Shown one piece after another: positions 37,351-45,063 of a DNA stretch of 64,000 bases. The DNA lies in contig JANWIF010000095.1 in NCBI GenBank assembly GCA_025450035.1, positions 1 through 64,000 on the forward strand, in the 5' to 3' direction. Source of the DNA: Gemmatimonadaceae bacterium (GTDB lineage Bacteria > Gemmatimonadota > Gemmatimonadetes > Gemmatimonadales > Gemmatimonadaceae). The number at the start of each line of letters is the position of its first letter. The first letter of the stretch is position 1. Under the pieces are notes generated by a model that was given only the letters and a program-made list of their open reading frames with translations, was not told the origin of the DNA and searched no databases. The translations under genes and the position numbers were made by a program.

Positions 37351-37379
37351 CAAAAAGGACCCGGCTGTTAGCCAGGTCC
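37351..37379 (-). terminator. Terminator of AraC/receiver operon
   Basis: On the minus strand GGACCTGGCT pairs with AGCCGGGTCC (one mismatch) around AAC and is followed by TTTTTG. It closes the transcript that ends with the receiver gene at 37462. Confidence 0.85.
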
Positions 37380-37461
37380 CTTTACGTGTTCGCTGGTTTC
37401 TAACTGGACCATAATGTAGCCCAACCTGGTCCGGGAGTCAATGTTGGGCCGGGGGCTTGGG

Positions 37462-37860
37462 TCACGCGGACTCCTCGCGAACATGCCTGGTAAGCTGCGA
37501 TACCACGCCCAGTAGCTCGTCCAGGTCGAACGGCTTCAGTAACACGAGCGACCCACAGGCATCGAGCAGTTCCTGCGCATGTTCGCTGGCGTCGCCGGTG
37601 GTGAAGACGGTCCGGTTCCGCAGGTGCGGTTGGAGCGACGACGCCAGTTCGAACAGCACGTCGCCGCGCATGTCTGGAATGCGCAAGTCGGAGATGAGGC
37701 AATCGAAGTGCTCCGAGCGCACGAGCCTCGCTGCCACCTCACCCGATACGACGGCCCGCACATCGTAGCCACTGCGGGTAAGCGCGATAGACAGGGCCCG
37801 GCAGATCGACGGTTCGTCGTCCACGACCAGCACGCGTGCCCTTTCGTTGTAGATCATCAT
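37462..37860 (-). CDS. Single-domain response regulator (receiver only)
   Basis: The 132-residue product is a complete CheY-like receiver: VLVVDDEPSICRAL (acidic pair), CLISDLRIPDMRG (phospho-Asp), VFTTGDAS (Thr) and LLKPFDLDEL (Lys-Pro). No output domain follows. Its ATG overlaps the stop of the AraC-type gene by four bases, so both are made together. No kinase is in the operon. The lone DHp domain encoded 1.7 kb downstream on the same strand is an obvious candidate partner to test. Confidence 0.88.
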   Translation of the reverse strand: MMIYNERARVLVVDDEPSICRALSIALTRSGYDVRAVVSGEVAARLVRSEHFDCLISDLRIPDMRGDVLFELASSLQPHLRNRTVFTTGDASEHAQELLDACGSLVLLKPFDLDELLGVVSQLTRHVREESA

Positions 37861-38696
37861 ACGTGACTTTCTCCCTGGCGGCTCAAATGTGCCGTCAACT
37901 CCCGTATCAACTGCTCGGGTTCACCGCGCTCGCGTAACTTCGTCGGCGTGAGTCCCGTCGCCGCGCGCACCTGGCGGGCGAACACTCGGGCGCTTCCGTA
38001 ACCCAACTTTTTCGTTATGTCATCCAGCAAATAGCCCGGATCGCGCATGTAGTGCACCGCCCGTGTCAGCCGGGCTCCCAGTATCAGCATTCTCGCCGAG
38101 GCCAATCCAAGGCGATCCAACGAACGGTCAAGATTTCGACGCGTCATTCCCGCGGCACGCGCGAGATCTTCGACATTCCGAAACATGTGCGGCGCATCAA
38201 ACAACTTTGCGATGGCTCGTCGCAGCATTGGCGGAGCCGCATCGAGGTGGGACGCCAATCCCTGCAACGCGATATCACTCAGCTGCTGTGCCGGCAACCG
38301 CTCCAACAACTCCCGAACACGCCGCGGTTCATCATCGAACCCGCGCAAAATCAGATGGCGGATCCCGAGATTCGCTAACTCGACGGTTGCTCGCAGTACT
38401 TCCGGCGTAAGCAGCGTGTACACCACCACCGGCAACGTCGGATAGTGCGCGATCAGTCGTCGAACTTCATCGGTCTCAATCGTGCCCTCGGCACGCGGAT
38501 CCAAAACCACCGCGTCGATCGGGCGCAATCGAACAGCCTCCACGAGCTCGCTCCAGTCGTGAACGACGGTTAGAGCATGCTCACTTTCGAGAGCAACTCG
38601 GAGACGAGAGGCGAGTGGGGCAGGCAGGCGTGCGAGAACTTCCAAGTTGGCGCCACTTTGTCCTAAAAGTGCACATCGCTGTCCTAAAATGTGCAT
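37857..38696 (-). CDS. AraC-type regulator with receiver-like N-terminus
   Basis: The C-terminal 100 residues form an AraC/XylS DNA-binding domain: two helix-turn-helix units with the signature LDDITKKLGYGSARVFARQVRAATGLTP. Residues 20-140 resemble a receiver fold without the acidic pair (DAVVLDPRAEG holds a possible Asp, LPVVVYT strand 4), so control by phosphorylation is doubtful. The track start at 38696 puts the two TGTCCTAAAA operator boxes inside the gene, where they read as LGQ twice. TTG 38645 (LEVLARLPAP) is a likelier start, leaving the boxes just upstream. The gene probably controls itself, the divergent lipoprotein gene and the TPR gene. Confidence 0.8.
   Translation of the reverse strand: MHILGQRCALLGQSGANLEVLARLPAPLASRLRVALESEHALTVVHDWSELVEAVRLRPIDAVVLDPRAEGTIETDEVRRLIAHYPTLPVVVYTLLTPEVLRATVELANLGIRHLILRGFDDEPRRVRELLERLPAQQLSDIALQGLASHLDAAPPMLRRAIAKLFDAPHMFRNVEDLARAAGMTRRNLDRSLDRLGLASARMLILGARLTRAVHYMRDPGYLLDDITKKLGYGSARVFARQVRAATGLTPTKLRERGEPEQLIRELTAHLSRQGESHV
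38659..38689 (+). promoter_or_regulatory. Operator A: two TGTCCTAAAA boxes 21 bp apart
   Basis: TGTCCTAAAA occurs at 38659-38668 and again, identical, at 38680-38689. Both point toward the lipoprotein gene, 81 nt away. Spacing of 21 bp (two helical turns) is the half-site spacing of AraC-family activators. The same pair recurs at 40297-40327. Confidence 0.85.
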
Positions 38697-38770
38697 TTAC
38701 CACAGGACGCGCCAACATACCTTGCGTGACGATCGTGACACCACATCACATTCCGTCCGCGAGGTTCCCA

Positions 38771-38896
38771 ATGGTCCGCCGTCGCCTAGCCGTTCTCGTT
38801 CTCGCTATCGCCTCGTATGCCCTAGCCGCCTGTGCCTCCCCCACCGCGCCCAGTCAAGTTTGCGGCGTCAATGCGGGCAGCGGCATTTGCAAGTAG
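38771..38896 (+). CDS. 41-aa lipoprotein of the AraC regulon
   Basis: The frame from ATG 38771 (GAGG six bases upstream) codes for a signal peptide MVRRRLAVLVLAIASYALAAC with a lipobox and Cys21. Only about 20 residues remain (ASPTAPSQVCGVNAGSGICK), holding two more cysteines that could form a small loop. The track shows a longer ORF from 38615 whose first part covers the operator; the ATG with a ribosome site is preferred. The mature part is too short for an enzyme, so a signal peptide, an anchor or an exported pheromone precursor is considered. It lies beside operator A and is convergent with the TPR gene. Confidence 0.72.
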   Translation: MVRRRLAVLVLAIASYALAACASPTAPSQVCGVNAGSGICK

Positions 38897-38920
38897 CACG
38901 GGCTACCTGGTGATCCGGAT

Positions 38921-38955
38921 GAGGCCGCGAGCTGCAACTCGCGGCCTCGTTCTTT
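38921..38955. terminator. Bidirectional terminator between lipoprotein and TPR genes
   Basis: A perfect 11-bp stem GAGGCCGCGAG closes on CTGCAA and is followed by GTTCTTT on the plus strand. It isolates the two convergent genes that share the operator type. Confidence 0.85.
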
Positions 38956-38956
38956 G

Positions 38957-40216
38957 TCATCCAGCCAAGCCCGCCAAAGTCCGCATGTCGTGAATCGCGC
39001 CAGCAACTTCTGCGACTCGCGGCGAAAGCTCGATGCTCTGCTTCTCGCCGGCCTGCGTGCTCACGACCGCACCACCTTCCCTCATTTCCGACAGACTCTG
39101 CTCCGCCTTGATCAACACCTCGTTGATCTCGTGCCGCGATGCCATGTCCAGCGCTCGCTCGAGTGACGCCTTCGCCTGCTCGACCCTACCAAAGATCCGG
39201 TAGCCCTGGCCAACGTAGTAGAGGTAGAAGGCCATGAGGGTCGCGGGCAGGTTCGCCTCCAACAGCTCGCGGCGATACTGCTCGAACACCGGCTCCCTTC
39301 GATCACGCGACGCGATTTCCATCAAGTTGATCGTGGCCACCCAGCGCGTGTATTGCTCCTGCGCCGTCGCAGCCAACATCAAGTTTGCGTCTCGCGCCGC
39401 GCTCAGTAGACCCAGGTCCACGAATGCCACGGCCAAGTCAGCGAGAACGCGGTCACGTGCCATCTGATCGCTAAACGTACTGAGCGCTTCGTATGCCAGA
39501 GACACGGCTTTGTCCACGTCCCCACGTTGCCGTGCGACCGCACCCCGGTCCTGCAGTGCGAACGCACGCAGCTCGGTCAAGCGGCTCTCATCCGCGCTCT
39601 CGATAACGGCGTCGAGAATCTTCTCCGCTGCCGGCAGATTACCGCGCGCCATCAACACGTTCGCTTCAGCGATGCGCGCCTTGAGCACGTTCATCACGTC
39701 GCCCGTGAACGCCGCCACCTCTGCCGCGGTCGCATACGCTCCACGCGCGTCGCTCCACTCTGCCAGCATGCGTAGGCACGCGCCGAGCTGCATGTTTGCC
39801 GAGATCACGACGTCCGCATCGGCCACCGGCTCGGCGTTCCTGACCACCGTGCGGTAAACGTCGACTGCAAGCGCCCACTCGGCGTCAAACTGCAACGCCC
39901 GCGCGTACGCCATCAGTCGAGGCGCGACCAGTGCCACGCGTCCATGTCGGGCCAACTGCATCGAGTCCACCAGACTCGTCAGCAGCGCCCGTAGGCTGCT
40001 TCCCGCATCGATTGCCGAGATAGACTCACGCACGCATCGCAGCGTCCACGAATCCGACGACACCGCACTCGCCCCGTCCATTACCCAGTCGTCGAACAGC
40101 CGCAGAGTTACCAACCCAGCACTCATCGTCCGCCACTCGGCGCACGTCTCGTTCTCGCACTGGGCCAGCGCCTCGAAAAACGCGTAGTGGGGGAGCTTCA
40201 CGTTGGAGCGTCCCAT
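38957..40216 (-). CDS. TPR protein of the AraC regulon
   Basis: ATG 40216 has GGAGG seven bases upstream; the track start at 40318 would put operator B inside the gene and lacks a ribosome site. The 419-residue product has no signal or membrane helix. From about residue 95 to 390 it is built of tetratricopeptide-like helix pairs (WALAVDVYRTVVRNAEP, ARGAYATAAEVAAFTGD, NLPAAEKILDAVIE, GDVDKAVSLAYEALSTF, GRVEQAKASLERALDMA). The N-terminal 90 residues have several Trp and Cys and are not recognised. The all-helical TPR layout is like peptide receptors of the RRNPP group, but no helix-turn-helix is seen. The partner is unknown. Confidence 0.75.
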   Translation of the reverse strand: MGRSNVKLPHYAFFEALAQCENETCAEWRTMSAGLVTLRLFDDWVMDGASAVSSDSWTLRCVRESISAIDAGSSLRALLTSLVDSMQLARHGRVALVAPRLMAYARALQFDAEWALAVDVYRTVVRNAEPVADADVVISANMQLGACLRMLAEWSDARGAYATAAEVAAFTGDVMNVLKARIAEANVLMARGNLPAAEKILDAVIESADESRLTELRAFALQDRGAVARQRGDVDKAVSLAYEALSTFSDQMARDRVLADLAVAFVDLGLLSAARDANLMLAATAQEQYTRWVATINLMEIASRDRREPVFEQYRRELLEANLPATLMAFYLYYVGQGYRIFGRVEQAKASLERALDMASRHEINEVLIKAEQSLSEMREGGAVVSTQAGEKQSIELSPRVAEVAGAIHDMRTLAGLAG

Positions 40217-40296
40217 GTACTGCCTCCGAATGTGTCGGTCGTTCTGCCAAGAATGACGCCCAACTTGCTTTCGAGTATCGGTCCGTGCAAGCACAG

Positions 40297-40327
40297 TTTT
40301 AGGACAACAAGGGGTCATTTTAGGACA
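40297..40327 (-). promoter_or_regulatory. Operator B: two TGTCCTAAAA boxes 21 bp apart
   Basis: On the minus strand the identical decamer lies at 40327-40318 and 40306-40297, with 21-bp spacing as in operator A. It points toward the TPR gene, whose ATG is 80 nt away (81 nt in operator A). Outside the boxes the two regions share little sequence. Confidence 0.85.
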
Positions 40328-40384
40328 AAGTTCGCGAGACGCTCGCTAGCTGGCCCCTCGAGGCGTCCGATTCGTGACACTGTC

Positions 40385-40425
40385 AAAAAACACGGCAGCC
40401 CGCCTCATTTTGTGGGACGGGCTGC
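40385..40425 (-). terminator. Terminator of polysaccharide deacetylase gene
   Basis: On the minus strand GCAGCCCG pairs with CGGGCTGC and is followed by CGTGTTTTTTGAC, a good Rho-independent terminator 30 bp after the stop. Confidence 0.85.
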
Positions 40426-40455
40426 TGATTAGAGAGCGAAACAATTTTTCTGAGG

Positions 40456-41463
40456 TCACTGACGGACCGACGTGCTTCTCGCGGGCGGCGACAGAGAGCT
40501 GCCGACGTCGCCTCGAACACTTGGTGCGCGACCGGCGACGTACCGGCTGCCACTCCTGTCCAATTGATCGAGTAAACGTTCGAGCGCGTCGCCAAAGATC
40601 TCCACCCTCGGCAAGTGCAATGGGTCGAACTTCGGGTCAAACGGACTGCGAGACGGCCCGCCAGACACTTCGAGAATCGCGTCGAATCGGTACCGAATCA
40701 CGCGCCCGGAGCTGGGATCGCGCCACGAGCCAGCCCGCGCCAGCTCTCTATTGCGTGGCCAGATCCCTAACGGAAGCGCGAAGGTGCGCACGCGATATCC
40801 GGGTACTGCGGAATCGATGGCCAGCGCGCCTCTCGCGATTTGCTCCTGTACCGTCTCATCGGAATACTTGGCCAGGTTCGCGTGCCAGAGCGTGTGGTCG
40901 CAGAGCTCAAATCCCTGATCGGCCAAAAAGCGCACCTTGCGAAACCGCCAGATGGTTTGTTGGCCGTCGATACCGTGCTCCCCGAAGAACGCGTGCCCAG
41001 CCGCCGCTCCAGGCAGCATACAGAACGTCGCTTTGTTCGCCCAATCGGGGTGCGCACGATGGAATTCGAGCCAGATGCCAATGGCACTGTTCGAGTCCAC
41101 GACGAGCTTTCCGTCGCGCTCCACGAAACTGAACTGTGAGGGAGAGGCATCGTCGAACGTGAATACAACAGGTGACATGCCAGGAGGCAGGTTGATCCTT
41201 CGATCCACCAGCTCGGCAACCGTGATCGGGCGGTAGCCCCTCTCATAGAGGAGCTCGAGTTGCTTGCGGAAATGATCGCGGGCCACCGTCCAGCGCGCAT
41301 CGGCGTCGCCGATCACATGATACTCGATGATCGGAATGCGGCCGAGTTCGTTGGAGGGTCGTGTGCCGTGCCGCGCCGGGTGGTGACGCGCGATTACGGG
41401 GCCTCCGCCGAGTGCGGTCACTACGACGAACGCGATCTGAAACACGGGATGCATGGGAGACAC
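40456..41463 (-). CDS. Polysaccharide deacetylase family protein
   Basis: The 335-residue product starts MSPMHPVFQIAFVVVTALGGG, a signal peptide or anchor. It then carries a NodB-type deacetylase fold: IPIIEYHVIGD, VVFTFDDASPSQF (the Asp-Asp metal/base motif) and CDHTLWHANL (His-x-x-x-His). Between the two motifs is a long insert (about 120-180) not typical of chitooligosaccharide deacetylases. A late GYRVRTFALPLGIWPRN matches the family's Arg/Pro motif. It probably removes acetyl groups from a cell-surface or peptidoglycan glycan, consistent with the divergent PBP1A gene. It is single with its own terminator. Confidence 0.85.
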   Translation of the reverse strand: MSPMHPVFQIAFVVVTALGGGPVIARHHPARHGTRPSNELGRIPIIEYHVIGDADARWTVARDHFRKQLELLYERGYRPITVAELVDRRINLPPGMSPVVFTFDDASPSQFSFVERDGKLVVDSNSAIGIWLEFHRAHPDWANKATFCMLPGAAAGHAFFGEHGIDGQQTIWRFRKVRFLADQGFELCDHTLWHANLAKYSDETVQEQIARGALAIDSAVPGYRVRTFALPLGIWPRNRELARAGSWRDPSSGRVIRYRFDAILEVSGGPSRSPFDPKFDPLHLPRVEIFGDALERLLDQLDRSGSRYVAGRAPSVRGDVGSSLSPPARSTSVRQ

Positions 41464-41604
41464 GAATTGTGTTGGCGCGCGAAGGATAGCCGCCGCCGTC
41501 TCGGTTGTGTAGCCCCAGCGAGGCGTCGGCAGGAAACCGCTGCTTCAGCTTGACGTAGTGAAGTATGAACACAGAACCATGCCACACTCGTCGGTGCTGC
41601 ATCT

Positions 41605-43731
41605 ATGAAGATCGAGTCCTATGTGAAGCAACGATGGCAGTTCTTCCTCTCGAACTGGCGGGTGAGGCGGTCAGAGGAGAATCGACACTGGCTCCGGCGG
41701 CACCGCCTCGCGTGCGCCTTTCTCACAGTCGCGACGGTCGCAATCGCTTTTGGCGATACGTGGCTTTACACGTGTGGATTCGAGGGATGCCCGTCACCGG
41801 AGGTGATACAGGCATACCAGCCTCCAGAAGGGAGCCGCGTGCTGGATCGCACCGGCCGCTTGATCGCTCGTCTCGAGTATGTGCGCCGAGTGAACGTGCC
41901 GCTCTCGCGCGTGCCGCCTTTCGTCCGCGACGCATTCATTGCAACCGAGGATCGCCGGTTCTACCACCATAACGGCCTCGATTGGCGCGCCGTGCTGCGG
42001 GCCACTGCGCGGAACGTGACGGCGTTCGGCGTGCGCGAGGGGTTCAGCACTATCACGATGCAGGTGGCACGTAACAGCTTCGGGCACGGTCACTTGGGTG
42101 AGCGCACGCTGAGCAGGAAGCTCCTGGATCTCCGCGTCGCGCGGTTGTTGGAGCGGAACTTGAGCAAGGATGAGATTCTCGCGTTGTACCTGAACGTGAT
42201 TTACTTGGGTAACGGCACGTACGGCGTGGAAGCAGCGAGTCGCGATCTCTTTGGCAAACCGGTGTCACGCCTCACGCTGGCGCAGGGTGCGATGCTTGCG
42301 GCCCTTCCCAAGGGGCCGTCGGTCTACACGCCGCGTCACGATCCGGAGAGGGCGCGAGAACGGCGCGATCTGGTGCTTTCGCTGATGGCGCGCGAGGGAT
42401 ACATCAGCCGCGCGCGCGCGGCGGCAGCGTCGCGTGACCCAGTGGACGTTGAGGTCGACGACTGGCGGCCAACGACCACCACCTCCTGGGTGATCGGCGC
42501 GGCACGTGCACTCATGGATTCGGCACTTGGGCCGCACGCCGATCAGGATGGCGACGTCACGATTTACACGACCATCGACATACGCGCGCAGAACGCTGCT
42601 GAGCGGGCCGTGCGCGATCAGGCCGCAGCGATCGATCGCGAGGTGCGCTACGGCAGCGAATCCGCTAATGAGCAAGTTGAGGGTGCGTTGGTGGCACTCG
42701 ATCCGCGCACGGGCGACATCCGCGCCATGGTGGGCGGCCGGCGGTACGAACCGGGCGCGTTTAACCGCGCCGTCGCCGCGCGCCGGCAGCCGGGCTCCGC
42801 GTTCAAGCCGTTCGTGTACGCCGCGGCGTTAGGCGCCGGGTACACGCCGGCATCGCTCGTGGACGATGAGCCGGTGGAAGTGCAGCAGGAAGGGCGGGTG
42901 TGGACCCCGGCTAACTTCGGCAACGAATACAGCGGCCGCATCACCATGCGTCACGCCATCGAACGATCGTCGAATGTGGCGGCGGTCCGTTTCGGGCATT
43001 CGGTGGGCGAACGCCGCATCGTATCGCTCGCGCATGCGAGCGGCATCACCAGTCCACTCGCGCCGCTGCCGTCGATCTCGCTCGGCGCGCTGGAGGTGAC
43101 GCCACTCGAGTTGGTGGCGGCGTACGCGCCGTTCGCGAACGGCGGAGACCGTATCACGCCGCGCCTCGTGCGCCGTATCGTCGGAACCGGCGGAAAGGAG
43201 TTGTGGTCGAGCACTCCAGCGCCGCCGGTTCCTGCCGTCGATTCGCGGGATGTGTTCCAGCTCACGTCGATGCTCCGATCCGTCGTGGATCAGGGGACGG
43301 GACACGAGGTGCGCATGCTCGGCGCACGCGGGCCGATTGCGGGGAAGACCGGAACCACGAATAACGGCGCCGATGTCTGGTTTGTAGGCTATACGCCGTC
43401 GTTAGTCGCGGGCGTGTGGTTCGGCTTTGACACGCCGCGTACGCTCGGAACCGACGCGACTGGTGGGAGGCTGGCAGCGCCTGCGTGGGCCGAATTCTAC
43501 GACCGAGGATGGCCGCAGGGAGCGCGTGACACAGCGTGGTTGCCGCCAGCTGGACTCGTGTCGCGCGTCATCGATGCCGACAACGGACTGCTCGCAACGT
43601 CCTGGTGTCCGGAGACACAGGTCGAATGGTTCAAGGCCGGTACCGAGCCCACGATGTTCTGCCCGGACCACGTCGGCCCCTCGTTCGGTGCCCGCATCAT
43701 CGGTGCGATCAGGCAGATCTTTCACTTCTGA
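41605..43731 (+). CDS. Class A penicillin-binding protein 1A
   Basis: The 708-residue product polymerises and crosslinks peptidoglycan at the outer face of the membrane. A cytoplasmic tail and one membrane helix (CAFLTVATVAIAFGDTWLY) lead to the GT51 domain with the catalytic Glu in FIATEDRRFYHHNGLD and STITMQVARN. The transpeptidase domain has SxxK in PGSAFKPF, SxN in ERSSNVAAVRF and KTG in AGKTGTTNNGADVWF. ATG 41605 is used, with only a weak ribosome site. It is divergent from the deacetylase gene and convergent with the DUF1501 gene. Confidence 0.95.
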   Translation: MKIESYVKQRWQFFLSNWRVRRSEENRHWLRRHRLACAFLTVATVAIAFGDTWLYTCGFEGCPSPEVIQAYQPPEGSRVLDRTGRLIARLEYVRRVNVPLSRVPPFVRDAFIATEDRRFYHHNGLDWRAVLRATARNVTAFGVREGFSTITMQVARNSFGHGHLGERTLSRKLLDLRVARLLERNLSKDEILALYLNVIYLGNGTYGVEAASRDLFGKPVSRLTLAQGAMLAALPKGPSVYTPRHDPERARERRDLVLSLMAREGYISRARAAAASRDPVDVEVDDWRPTTTTSWVIGAARALMDSALGPHADQDGDVTIYTTIDIRAQNAAERAVRDQAAAIDREVRYGSESANEQVEGALVALDPRTGDIRAMVGGRRYEPGAFNRAVAARRQPGSAFKPFVYAAALGAGYTPASLVDDEPVEVQQEGRVWTPANFGNEYSGRITMRHAIERSSNVAAVRFGHSVGERRIVSLAHASGITSPLAPLPSISLGALEVTPLELVAAYAPFANGGDRITPRLVRRIVGTGGKELWSSTPAPPVPAVDSRDVFQLTSMLRSVVDQGTGHEVRMLGARGPIAGKTGTTNNGADVWFVGYTPSLVAGVWFGFDTPRTLGTDATGGRLAAPAWAEFYDRGWPQGARDTAWLPPAGLVSRVIDADNGLLATSWCPETQVEWFKAGTEPTMFCPDHVGPSFGARIIGAIRQIFHF

Positions 43732-43757
43732 GGCTGCCGCGGGTTGCCATACCGTCC

Positions 43758-45044
43758 CTATAACAGCGAGAGACGATCTTCCGTACGCGCCTCGAAGCCC
43801 GGGAACACTTTGTCGGTGCCCACCGCACCGAGTTGTGTCATCACGATCTCATTGAATACGCTGCGAAAATCCGTCGTGAGCGCGAGGTCTCGTCCCTCGT
43901 AAAGCTGCTCGGGCGCAAGGCCGGGCCACCGCCCGTGCACTTTGTGTCCGCGCACGTGTCCGCCGATCACGAACATCGCGCCGGCGTGCCCGTGATCGGT
44001 GCCGCCGTTTCCATTTTGCTTGGCCATGCGCCCGAATTCGGACATCGTGAGTATCACGACGTCATCCATTCGGTCACCCAGGTCGATGACGAGGGCGGCG
44101 ATCGCTTGCGAGAATTCTCCCAGCCGTGAAGCGAGCGGGCCACTTACGCTCCCTTCGTTTACATGGGTGTCCCAACCACCGATGTCCGCGAACGCGATTT
44201 CCAAACCCACGTCGGCTTTGATGAGCTGCGCGATCTGGAGCAGGCTGCGCCCGAACGGGGATCTGGGGTATTCCGCGCCATTCTCTGGCGCGTAGCGCTG
44301 CGGATTTGCGGATTGGAGCATCTTCACGGCTTCGAAGGTCTCCGTGCCGGCGCCGTGAATGAGGTCTGCGTTCCCAGTGCGGTAGAGCGCCTCGAGTCGC
44401 TGAACGTCGGTCCCTGTGGCGCGGATGCTAAAATCAGCGAGACTGGCCATAGCGACTGTTGGAGCGGGCCCTTCGAGAATTCGTGGTGTTTGCTGGGATA
44501 AAGCAACGGCCTCGAACGGCGACCGTTGAGCGTCGCATTGTGTGCAGGTGCCCTTCACAGCCAGATACCGATTGAGCCAACCATCGCTCGTGGACCGCAC
44601 GTCGGGGGTACCCGTTTCCATGAAGTCCTGGGCATCAAAGTGTGATCGGGTGGCGCTCGGACTTCCGACAGCGACGATGGGCGCGAGGAGGCCGTGATCC
44701 CACAGATTCTTGAACGGCGCGAGCGAGGGATGCAGACCAAAGAAGCCATCGAGTTCGATGGCGCCTGGGGCGCCGCCTCGGACTCCGGCCGGACCTGCTG
44801 TAAGGATCGACGGCGCGGGGATGGCTATGTTTGGACGGAGCCGATAGTACTCGGTCTCACCGTGGGGCACGACCACGTTGAGGGCATCCGCGGCGCCGCG
44901 CTGGAAGAGGCAGATGAGCACTTTGTCCTTGAGTGCAGCGCGAGAGAGCCCCTGCGCGTACACGGCGCGCTTGAGGAACGACGGGCTCAGACCCATGGTC
45001 ACGAGCGCCAGGGCGCCCGACTTCATGAATACTCGTCTCCGCAT
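43758..45044 (-). CDS. DUF1501 family Tat-exported protein
   Basis: ATG 45044 follows AGGAG by seven bases and opens with a twin-arginine-like signal (MRRRVFMKSGALALVTMG). The 428-residue product has family marks: LICLFQRGAADALNVVVP at the start, GSPSATRSHFDAQDFMETGTP, GGWDTHVNEG and GRMAKQNGNGGTDHGHAGAMFVIGG. The fold is of the alkaline-phosphatase/sulfatase type. DUF1501 genes nearly always sit next to DUF1800 genes, as here, where the spacing is about 20 bp. Their joint function is undefined, with cell-surface or extracellular roles proposed. Confidence 0.94.
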   Translation of the reverse strand: MRRRVFMKSGALALVTMGLSPSFLKRAVYAQGLSRAALKDKVLICLFQRGAADALNVVVPHGETEYYRLRPNIAIPAPSILTAGPAGVRGGAPGAIELDGFFGLHPSLAPFKNLWDHGLLAPIVAVGSPSATRSHFDAQDFMETGTPDVRSTSDGWLNRYLAVKGTCTQCDAQRSPFEAVALSQQTPRILEGPAPTVAMASLADFSIRATGTDVQRLEALYRTGNADLIHGAGTETFEAVKMLQSANPQRYAPENGAEYPRSPFGRSLLQIAQLIKADVGLEIAFADIGGWDTHVNEGSVSGPLASRLGEFSQAIAALVIDLGDRMDDVVILTMSEFGRMAKQNGNGGTDHGHAGAMFVIGGHVRGHKVHGRWPGLAPEQLYEGRDLALTTDFRSVFNEIVMTQLGAVGTDKVFPGFEARTEDRLSLL

Positions 45045-45063
45045 GGTGTTGTCTCCTGAGGGC

